NCBI GenBank assembly: GCA_946617225.1
Contig: CAMOJW010000004.1
Location: 1-35,472 of the forward strand
DNA: 35,472 nucleotides
Source of the DNA: an uncultured Lachnospiraceae bacterium
Lineage (GTDB): Bacteria; Bacillota; Clostridia; Lachnospirales; Lachnospiraceae
Reading direction: 5' to 3'
This document shows positions 28,798 through 35,472 of the stretch, in pieces. A model generated the notes under the pieces. The model saw only the letters and a program-made list of their open reading frames with translations. It did no database searches and had not been told where the DNA came from. The position numbers and the translations under genes were made by a program. Position 1 is the stretch's first letter. Each line of letters starts with the position of its first letter.

Positions 28798-30483
28798 TCA
28801 TTCCGCAGACAGGATATAGTAGTAAACGGGCTGGCCGCCTCTCTGCAGCTCCACGTCGCAGCCGGGGAAGGCTTCCATTGCCTTCTGGTGCAGTTCGGAT
28901 GCCTGTTCTTCCGTAACTTCGCTGCCGTAATAGATGCTGATGATCTCAGTGGTCTCATCCACTATGTCGCTCAGGGTCGCCAGCGTGATCTGTTCGATGC
29001 CGGCGCCGGCCTCCAGGATGCCGCTGTCCCCGATGCCCATGATATCGTCCTTGTGGATATCCACGCCGTCGATCTGCGTGTCGCGGACGGAATAGGTGAT
29101 CTCCGCACTCTTCACGCGGGAGATCTCCTCCTGCATGTTGGCAAGGTTGCTCTCACCGTCCAGATCGGGCATGAAGTTGATCACCGCGGTGATGCCCTGC
29201 GGAATGGTTACAGTGGGCACGACGATGACCTTCTTGTCCTCGGTCATGGACGCAGCCTGATTGGCGGCCATGATGATGTTCTTGTTATTGGGCATCACAT
29301 AGATGGTGTCCGCGTCGATCCCGGCGATGGCATCCAGAATGTCGTTGGTGCTGGGATTCATGGTCTGTCCGCCGCTGATGACGCAGTCTACGCCGAGCTC
29401 CTCGAAGATGCCCTTCAGGCCGTCACCGGCGGCCACTGTAATGAAGGCGTTGTCCTTGTGGACGGCGGGAGCGGCAGGTGCGGGTTCCGCTGCGGGAGCA
29501 GGAGCCTTGTCCGCTGACGGGATCTCGGAAGCCTGTGCGGGGCTGCGCAGATTGGTCAGGGTCAGCTGCGTCAGTTCTCCGTAGAGGAGCGCTTTCTGTA
29601 CGGCGAGGCCGGGGTCATTGGTGCAGAAGGAAGCCAGGAGCAGGTTGTCTGAAGTGCTGCAGTCCACGTCGCCGCCGATGGAAGTCAGATATTTGCGGAG
29701 GTCCTTCTCAGCATGGGCGGGGACCGTGTTCTCCACGCGCACTCCCAGGCGGATCTGATAGAGGAAGCGGAGCTCCTTCTCCTCAGGAGCAGGTGCGGCG
29801 CTCTCCTCGGTGCCCGTGCTCTCACCGGGCTCCTGCAGGAACACGGCGGGATCGATCCTCCTGCCGTCCAGACCTGCAAGACAGCCCTTCAGGAACTGCA
29901 CCAGACCCTGTCCGCCGGAATCCACCACGCCCGCCTGTTTCAGCACAGGAAGCAGATCGGGGGTCGTATCCAGGACTCTCTCCGCCTCCGCGACGACGGC
30001 GGGGATAAAGACCTCCAGATCCTTCTCTCCCGCATCCGCCAGTTCTCTGGCTTTCTCGGAGATGCCCCTGGCGACCGTCAGGATGGTGCCCTCCTTGGGC
30101 TTCATGACTGCTTTGTACGCTGTTTCCGTAGCTCTCTCGAAAGCGCCGGCGAGCAGCGGCACATCCACCTCTGTCTCACCTCTCGTCACCTTGCCGTATC
30201 CGCGGATCAGCTGGGACAGGATGACGCCCGAATTGCCTCTCGCGCCGCGGAGAGATCCCGAGGACATCGCCTTGCAGATATCCTTCATGTTGTCGGAATC
30301 TCCCAGCAGGACGACCTCTTTGGCTGCCGACCGGATGGTCAGCGTCATGTTGGTGCCCGTGTCGCCGTCCGGCACGGGAAAAACATTCAGCTCGTTGATC
30401 CAGTCCTTGTGTGCCTCCAGCTCCGCTGCACCGCAGAGGAAGATCTCCGCTACTTCTCTTGCGTTCAGTGTTTCTCTGCTCAC
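28798..30483 (-). CDS. fakA: DAK2/YloV family kinase (FakA-like fatty acid kinase)
   Basis: DWINELNVFPVPDGDTGTNMTLTIRSA...GSLRGARGNSGVILSQLIRG...VDSGGQGLVQFLKG. Likely GTG start at 30483 (AAAAGGAGTATCACG-GTG); the ORF-track start 30501 is TTG and would place the RBS inside the ORF. Confidence 0.93.
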   Translation of the reverse strand: MSRETLNAREVAEIFLCGAAELEAHKDWINELNVFPVPDGDTGTNMTLTIRSAAKEVVLLGDSDNMKDICKAMSSGSLRGARGNSGVILSQLIRGYGKVTRGETEVDVPLLAGAFERATETAYKAVMKPKEGTILTVARGISEKARELADAGEKDLEVFIPAVVAEAERVLDTTPDLLPVLKQAGVVDSGGQGLVQFLKGCLAGLDGRRIDPAVFLQEPGESTGTEESAAPAPEEKELRFLYQIRLGVRVENTVPAHAEKDLRKYLTSIGGDVDCSTSDNLLLASFCTNDPGLAVQKALLYGELTQLTLTNLRSPAQASEIPSADKAPAPAAEPAPAAPAVHKDNAFITVAAGDGLKGIFEELGVDCVISGGQTMNPSTNDILDAIAGIDADTIYVMPNNKNIIMAANQAASMTEDKKVIVVPTVTIPQGITAVINFMPDLDGESNLANMQEEISRVKSAEITYSVRDTQIDGVDIHKDDIMGIGDSGILEAGAGIEQITLATLSDIVDETTEIISIYYGSEVTEEQASELHQKAMEAFPGCDVELQRGGQPVYYYILSAE

Positions 30484-30581
30484 CGTGATACTCCTTTTCA
30501 ATGATCAGGCAGACTCCTGCCTGTTCCTCGTCCGGCTGTACGTTCCTGCCGGCCACCCCTCTTCTGCCTGCAGGTCAGGAC

Positions 30582-30944
30582 TCAGTCGATGAGCCTCACA
30601 CCTTCAACATAGATATTGATCTTCTCGACTTCCATACCGGTGAAATCCTCCACGCGGTATCGTACGCTCTGGATCAGGTTGTCACAGACAGTGCGGATGT
30701 TCACCCCATAGGATACGATCACATGGAAATCGATGGAAAGTTTGCCTTCCTTGCTGACAGAGACGTTGATCCCTTTGGTCATGGCGTCTTTGCGAAGGAG
30801 CTTGACGATCCCTTCTGACATGTTCACGCCGGCCATTCCGACGATGCCAAAGCATTCATACGCGACATCACCTGCATACTGGGCGATCACATCATTGTCA
30901 ATGGATATCTTCCCGATATGTGTGTTTAATTTGGATGCCTTCAT
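30582..30944 (-). CDS. Asp23/Gls24 family protein (YloU)
   Basis: GKISIDNDVIAQYAGDVAYECFGIVGMAGVN...VIVSYGVNIRTVCDNLIQSVRYRVEDFTGMEVEKINIYVEGV. Confidence 0.96.
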   Translation of the reverse strand: MKASKLNTHIGKISIDNDVIAQYAGDVAYECFGIVGMAGVNMSEGIVKLLRKDAMTKGINVSVSKEGKLSIDFHVIVSYGVNIRTVCDNLIQSVRYRVEDFTGMEVEKINIYVEGVRLID

Positions 30945-31083
30945 TAATATCTCTCCCTCTGCACCGTTTATCAGTGCCGTCTCCGGTCCGAAACCCGGGT
31001 GCGGATCTCCGCCCCGGCATCATATTGATTATACCCGACACCGCCCTAAATGAAAAGGGGGTAAGCCGGATTGCAATTTTGGC

Positions 31084-31112
31084 TTGCATTTCTCCATTTC
31101 CTCTGATAATAT
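31084..31112 (+). promoter_or_regulatory. rpmB promoter
   Basis: TTGCAT (31084-31089) - 17 bp - TAATAT (31107-31112). Confidence 0.6.
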
Positions 31113-31152
31113 ACTAATGTTGTGATCCTGAAGAGGTTAGGAGGTGTGTAAG

Positions 31153-31338
31153 ATGGCAAAATGTGATATCTGCGGCAAGGGCGCTCATTTTGGGAATAAC
31201 GTCAGCCATTCTCATAGAAGATCCAACAGGATCTGGAATTCCAATGTCCAGAAGGTCGCCGTTAAGGTCAACGGCGCCAGCAAGAGAATGCACGTGTGCA
31301 CCAGCTGCCTTCGCAGCGGCCGTGTCGAGCGCGCATAA
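31153..31338 (+). CDS. rpmB: 50S ribosomal protein L28 (zinc-binding form)
   Basis: MAKCDICGKGAHFGNNVSHSHRRSNRIWNSNVQKV...MHVCTSCLRSGRVERA with two CxxC motifs; GGAGGT RBS. Confidence 0.98.
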   Translation: MAKCDICGKGAHFGNNVSHSHRRSNRIWNSNVQKVAVKVNGASKRMHVCTSCLRSGRVERA

Positions 31339-31353
31339 GCTGAACAGTAATGA

Positions 31354-31402
31354 AAAGAGAGAGCCATGAGCGGCTGAATGCCGCTCATGGCTCTTTTGTT
31401 TT
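31354..31402. terminator. Bidirectional Rho-independent terminator between rpmB and gerW
   Basis: AGAGCCATGAGCGGC (31360-31374) / GCCGCTCATGGCTCT (31380-31394), TTTT on plus side and CTCTCTTTTC on minus side. Confidence 0.9.
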
Positions 31403-31413
31403 GGTGTGATCCT

Positions 31414-31839
31414 TTATACTTCCGGAGCGGTCTCCGCATCCTCCGCCTCATCGGGAAAAGCCGCTTTGGCTGCCTCTTCGTCGGAAATGATCCCGGCCTT
31501 CTCGCCCTTGAATCTGTCCACCACCTCGGGCACCATGTCCATCAGCTTGATGATGGTGTTGGAGTCGCGGATGTTAACCACTTTGGTCATGCCGTCTTTG
31601 ATCACCAGCACGGCGGTGGGGGCCATCTTGGCGCTGAAGCCGCCCATTCCGGAATCCTTGGCATTGCCGCCGTTGTTGGAGCCCGCGCCGCAGCCGATGC
31701 TCACATCCGAGAGGGGGATGATCACCTGGTCACCGACGTGGACCGGTGCGCCGACGACCGTCTTGGAGGTCAGAATACCCTCCGCGTTCTCCATCATGGC
31801 GTTGACGATCGCTCTGAAGCTGTTGTTATGCTGCGACAT
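31414..31839 (-). CDS. GerW family sporulation/germination protein (YtfJ)
   Basis: ENAEGILTSKTVVGAPVHVGDQVIIPLSDVSIGCGAGSNNG...GGFSAKMAPTAVLVIKDGMTKVVNI. Confidence 0.95.
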   Translation of the reverse strand: MSQHNNSFRAIVNAMMENAEGILTSKTVVGAPVHVGDQVIIPLSDVSIGCGAGSNNGGNAKDSGMGGFSAKMAPTAVLVIKDGMTKVVNIRDSNTIIKLMDMVPEVVDRFKGEKAGIISDEEAAKAAFPDEAEDAETAPEV

Positions 31840-32632
31840 GTTTGGCTCCTTTCTTACTCCTGAGAGTTCCGATCAGCTGTCTCACATTCCTGTCCAATAG
31901 GATCTTCACGGCGGCGACCACCAGATGGATCAGACGAATGTGTCCGTTCCCCGCCGTATCGATGTCAAAACGATAGTTCATGAAATCCGTATCCAGCCGC
32001 AGACGCCCGTCCGTGACGGGATACAGGAATCCGCATACCTGGAGCACACCGGCGCTTGCTGCGGGATCCCCCAGCCCCAGGACGCCTTTCAGGTGCCAGT
32101 CCTTGGGGATGAAATGCACCAGAGCGGCGCCGATCCGCTGCAGGGTGCCTCTTAGTGCTTCCCTGGTGGAGGGCCGGTCCAGGATATTCAGCCAGTATTC
32201 CACTTTTCTGCGGATCTTCTCCGCCTTGGCGGGAAGGGCTTCCAGTTTCTCCCGGAGGCTCTGCTTCTCATCGGGCTGTTTCTCCTCCTGCTCTGCCTCC
32301 TCCGCTCCCTCAGGCTCTTTTCCTTTTCCCGAGAGGAACTTCTCCACCGGGAGCCGGAATCCCAGGATCCGAACGGACAGCAGTTCTCCGGAGGGCCAGG
32401 CGGCGCTTGCCCGGATCAAGTGCAGCAGCCAGCTGATCTCCACACTGCCCCGCAGTTCATCCACCAGAGCCGGGGCATCCAGCTCCTCTCTGGCCAGCGG
32501 ATCATCGATCCTGCCCCTCCAGCTGTACCTCACGGGGACCAGCAGGACCAGGAGCAACAGGAGGATCACTACGGCCAGCACCACCAGCAGGATCGTCCCG
32601 ATCACTTTTAAAATGGTAAGGAGCACTCCCAT
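31826..32632 (-). CDS. DUF2953 domain membrane protein (YtfI-like)
   Basis: MGVLLTILKVIGTILLVVLAVVILLLLLVLLVPVRYSW...; immediately upstream of gerW as in ytfI-ytfJ; start 32632 (GGGAGGATCT-ATG). Confidence 0.8.
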   Translation of the reverse strand: MGVLLTILKVIGTILLVVLAVVILLLLLVLLVPVRYSWRGRIDDPLAREELDAPALVDELRGSVEISWLLHLIRASAAWPSGELLSVRILGFRLPVEKFLSGKGKEPEGAEEAEQEEKQPDEKQSLREKLEALPAKAEKIRRKVEYWLNILDRPSTREALRGTLQRIGAALVHFIPKDWHLKGVLGLGDPAASAGVLQVCGFLYPVTDGRLRLDTDFMNYRFDIDTAGNGHIRLIHLVVAAVKILLDRNVRQLIGTLRSKKGAKHVAA

Positions 32633-32643
32633 AGATCCTCCCG

Positions 32644-32988
32644 TCAATGCCTGTTGTTCATCCGTACACCGTTAGGAAACAGATATCTGTGGACATCCGC
32701 TTCTCCGACTGCCAGAAGTGCCTCTTCCAGGATCTGCTGTACCAGGGCCACGGCATCACCATGCCCCTTGGCAAGCCCCAGGATCAGGGGCGGATGCTCG
32801 CGATAATAGGGCTGTAACAGATTGGCGCTGTGCATGATCTCCATCTGATCGCCGCCCCTTGCCGCGGGATCTTCGATCAGGGTGATCACATAGACTGACA
32901 GCTGTCCCTGCCCGCGGAGCAGTTTTCTCCGGATCTCATCCGGATCCGAGATCTGCGGACTGACATACAATCGTTTGTAAAAATACAT
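32644..32988 (-). CDS. Conserved hypothetical protein (about 114 aa)
   Basis: MYFYKRLYVSPQISDPDEIRRKLLRGQGQLSVYVITLIEDPAARGGDQMEIMHSANLLQPYYREHPPLILGLAKGHGDAVALVQQILEEAL; GAGGACAGC-ATG. Confidence 0.75.
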   Translation of the reverse strand: MYFYKRLYVSPQISDPDEIRRKLLRGQGQLSVYVITLIEDPAARGGDQMEIMHSANLLQPYYREHPPLILGLAKGHGDAVALVQQILEEALLAVGEADVHRYLFPNGVRMNNRH

Positions 32989-32995
32989 GCTGTCC

Positions 32996-34891
32996 TCACA
33001 ATCTGCCCGCCGCGCGCAATGTGTAGGCACCTTTTCTGAGCCGCTTCCCGATGCGCTGTGCATTGGCGCACATCTCCGCGTACTCCTCTTCGGACACCGC
33101 GTCGCAGGCGTGTCGCAGATCCTTCAGGGAATCCACCGTGAGCCCGCAGTGGTGCTTCTCCACGAAAGCGGCAAGTGCGGCCTCTTTCCAGATGATAACG
33201 GGAAGGCCTGCAGCCAGATACAGCGATGTCTTGTGAGGGTCATTGATCCGCAGATAAGCGCCGTACACGCCGCTGCAGCCATCCGCTGTATCGCCGTCCC
33301 AGACGAGACCGTAGCTCCCGCGCATGGCACCTGGCAGCTCATCCGGCGGGAAGGAACCGTGGTAGAGGATCCTCTCCGACCCTTCCCCCTCGTAACCGAC
33401 GCCGTAGAGAGCAAAATCCACATCGCCGGGCAGATCATACACATAACCGGCCTTGTGCCTGCGGAGCGTGCCCGCGATGACCACGGGCAGGTCCCTGCCG
33501 GTCTGCGCATGACCTTCCTTTCCCTCGATGAGATAATCGAAGATGCCCAGGACGATCATTCTGTCTGCGGGGATGCCCATGGAGATGAGTTTATCTTTCA
33601 TCCCGCGGTTGTGGACGATCAGGGCGTCGGAGACACGCAGGCAGTCCTTCTCCTCGACCTGAAGCCGGACACGCTCTCCGACCGAGAGATCCGAGCGGAG
33701 CGCCGCTCTCAGCATGTCCAGGTCATGAATAAGGAGGGCGACCCTGACTCCGCGTCTCTTCAGATCCCGCAGGACCAGGGAGTCAGTGATGAAATGATTG
33801 ACCAGCGGAAACTGGATCAGCAGCGTATCGCCGCGCTCCAGCTCCGAAAGAGCGTCTTTCCAGACGCGGCGGAGCTTCTCGTGGTACAGGAGCTTCTCGG
33901 GGGCGGACTGGGACGCGCGGTCCTCCGCCGGCACGTCGATCAGGATCTCCTGCCAGCCGGCCCCTCTCAGGATGGCGGCCACGTCGTCCCTGGCCTTGAT
34001 CCCGGCCGTCCTGGCATATCCCTCTTCCGTCCGGATCTCCTGCGTGAAGTAAAGTCTCTGTCCGCCGGTCCCGGTCGCACTCCCCTCCTCGGCCCAGACA
34101 TCCATATCGTGAGTCTTGCGCTTGTCCTCCGGCGGCAGCTTCATATAGTCGCCGTACAGGGAGCGCAGGTAGAGATCCCAGCAGGAAGGCGCGTTGCAGG
34201 AGATGCCCTCGAAATCGATCTTGACGGTGCGGAGGAATTCCTCTTTGGGCATCCTCTCCTGGGGCCCGTAGCCGAAATTGACACACCCGACATAATCACA
34301 CTCGTCGACAGTGTAGGTGCGGCATAGCCTGTCGATCATGGCGCAGACCCGTTCCTTGCCTATGGGCCTGGCAAGCACCTTGAAGACCGGTTTGATGGCG
34401 GCTTTGAGTCTGGTCTTGCCTTCTCCCAGCCTGGCGTACTGGATCTTCAGCACCTTGCGCAGGAACAGACTCTTTCGGAACATCCGTTCCACTTCCTTCT
34501 CATCCGAAGGAAGGCCGTCCGTGGGCATCACGTCGATCCAGAGGCTGTTCTCCGTCTCGTCGTTGTCATACCGCTTGCGGATGGACGTGCGGGTGTCATA
34601 TACTTTGGCAAAGGGATAGGCCAGATTGTGCAGCTCATACGCGGCCGCCCTGTAGGGGCCGTACTGCTCCACCTCATGCGCGACCTTGACGAACGCATCA
34701 TAATCAGGCCTGGGCATGAGCAGATCCACGTCGTCATCCCAGGGAATGAAACCGCCGTGTCTGACCGCGCCAAGCAGGGATCCTCCCGCCAGGCACCACC
34801 GGAGGCCGTGGTCATCGCAGACCCGGATGTAGGCCTTCAGGATCCCAAGCTCGTATTCATGTATTTCCTGTAAAGTGAGTTTTTTCTTCAT
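32996..34891 (-). CDS. LicD-family domain fused to Gtf3/galactofuranosyltransferase-like glycosyltransferase
   Basis: N-term MKKKLTLQEIHEYELGILKAYIRVCDDHGLRWCLAGGSLLGAVRHGGFIPWDDDVDLLMPRPDY (LicD); C-term RVALLIHDLDMLR...CLRVSDALIVHNRGMKDKLISMGIPADRMIVLGIFDYL...LYLAAGLPVIIWKEAALAAFVEKHHCGLTVDSL. Confidence 0.88.
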   Translation of the reverse strand: MKKKLTLQEIHEYELGILKAYIRVCDDHGLRWCLAGGSLLGAVRHGGFIPWDDDVDLLMPRPDYDAFVKVAHEVEQYGPYRAAAYELHNLAYPFAKVYDTRTSIRKRYDNDETENSLWIDVMPTDGLPSDEKEVERMFRKSLFLRKVLKIQYARLGEGKTRLKAAIKPVFKVLARPIGKERVCAMIDRLCRTYTVDECDYVGCVNFGYGPQERMPKEEFLRTVKIDFEGISCNAPSCWDLYLRSLYGDYMKLPPEDKRKTHDMDVWAEEGSATGTGGQRLYFTQEIRTEEGYARTAGIKARDDVAAILRGAGWQEILIDVPAEDRASQSAPEKLLYHEKLRRVWKDALSELERGDTLLIQFPLVNHFITDSLVLRDLKRRGVRVALLIHDLDMLRAALRSDLSVGERVRLQVEEKDCLRVSDALIVHNRGMKDKLISMGIPADRMIVLGIFDYLIEGKEGHAQTGRDLPVVIAGTLRRHKAGYVYDLPGDVDFALYGVGYEGEGSERILYHGSFPPDELPGAMRGSYGLVWDGDTADGCSGVYGAYLRINDPHKTSLYLAAGLPVIIWKEAALAAFVEKHHCGLTVDSLKDLRHACDAVSEEEYAEMCANAQRIGKRLRKGAYTLRAAGRL

Positions 34892-34898
34892 AGAACAA

Positions 34899-34927
34899 AG
34901 TATAATCCATCTGAAAATGTATGTCCA
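34899..34927 (-). promoter_or_regulatory. Promoter of the LicD-GT gene
   Basis: Minus strand TGGACA (34922-34927) - 17 bp - TATACT (34899-34904). Confidence 0.65.
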
Positions 34928-34935
34928 CCGCGCCC

Positions 34936-34980
34936 TGTCAAAAAAAGCCCTCATAAAAACGGGCTAAAAAACGGTTGACA
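34936..34980. promoter_or_regulatory. Symmetric inter-promoter element with a minus-oriented terminator-like hairpin
   Basis: TGTCAAAAAAAGCCC-TCATAAAAAC-GGGCTAAAAAACGGTTGACA; minus strand reads AGCCC...GGGCTTTTTTT. Confidence 0.55.
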
Positions 34981-35003
34981 GCGGAGGACTTTTTCACTAA
35001 TAT
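34975..35003 (+). promoter_or_regulatory. rpsT promoter
   Basis: TTGACA (34975-34980) - 17 bp - TAATAT (34998-35003). Confidence 0.8.
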
Positions 35004-35139
35004 ACATATGTATGCGCGGAGAGCACCGTGTCTTCTCTTTGTGCATATATGTCGGTCATCATTCGCGCGGCTGCATCGATACCGGCGCCGGAAACAGAAC
35101 CAGATCATAGAATACATATGCCACGGAGGTATCCACATT

Positions 35140-35406
35140 ATGGCAAATATCAAATCTGCCAAGAAGAGAATTCTCACCAGCGCCAAGAAGGCTGCACGCA
35201 ACAAGTCCGTGAAGTCCGAGATCAAGACCGCTGTCAAGAAGGTCCGTACTGCCATCGAAGGCGGTGACAAGGCCGCTGCTGCTGCAGCCCTCACCAAGGC
35301 CGCTTCCACCATCGACAGCGCTGCCGGCAAGGGCGTTCTGCACAAGAACCCCGCCGCCCGCAAGGTCTCCCGCCTGGCTGACGCCGTGAACAAGATCGAA
35401 GGCTGA
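35140..35406 (+). CDS. rpsT: 30S ribosomal protein S20
   Basis: MANIKSAKKRILTSAKKAARNKSVKSEIKTAVKKVRTAIEGGDKAAAAAALTKAASTIDSAAGKGVLHKNPAARKVSRLADAVNKI; RBS GGAGGT. Confidence 0.98.
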   Translation: MANIKSAKKRILTSAKKAARNKSVKSEIKTAVKKVRTAIEGGDKAAAAAALTKAASTIDSAAGKGVLHKNPAARKVSRLADAVNKIEG

Positions 35407-35434
35407 GCTATTATATCCTGCTTTAAATGAACAG

Positions 35435-35472
35435 GAGGTTGTCGTATATAAATGCGTCAACCTCTTTTTATT
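35435..35472 (+). terminator. rpsT terminator
   Basis: GAGGTTG (35435-35441) ... CAACCTC (35458-35464) followed by TTTTTATT. Confidence 0.8.

Noticed and set aside
34895-34954. Upstream start (MRAFFDRARWTYIFRWIILCS) for the LicD-GT gene
   Set aside because: Would start upstream of the predicted -10 element; LicD homologs typically begin near the MKKKLTLQEIH-type sequence.

Overview
The window looks like a core-genome segment of a Gram-positive, spore-forming Clostridia-type chromosome (Lachnospiraceae-like by gene content; inference only). Most genes are on the minus strand. From left to right it contains: (i) the 5' part (>=1934 codons) of a giant secreted BspA-like LRR/Ig-like/InlB-repeat surface protein that runs off the left edge and is absent from the supplied ORF track; (ii) a divergent yneA-like/lexA SOS locus with three LexA-type boxes; (iii) an unusual convergent intergenic region (about 7603-7997) with 16 copies of RTAAGCYY in strictly alternating orientation and a 52.5-bp (5 helical turn) period; (iv) the rplU-prp-rpmA-obgE-yhbY-nadD-yqeK-rsfS operon; (v) a his cluster (hisZ-hisG-hisD-hisIE, with an extra HisA/HisF-like N-terminal region on HisIE); (vi) recU, an RluA/RluD-type pseudouridine synthase and a small Cys-containing membrane protein; (vii) a coiled-coil DivIVA-like protein, coaD, rsmD, and parC/parE-type topoisomerase genes; (viii) a DegV (FakB-like) gene, recG, fakA (DAK/YloV) and asp23 (YloU); (ix) rpmB, gerW/ytfJ, a DUF2953 protein, a small hypothetical, and a LicD-glycosyltransferase fusion; (x) rpsT. 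The phased TAAGC/GCTTA array is the strongest candidate for an undescribed element. The numerous long plus-strand ORFs opposite minus-strand housekeeping genes are interpreted as shadow ORFs.
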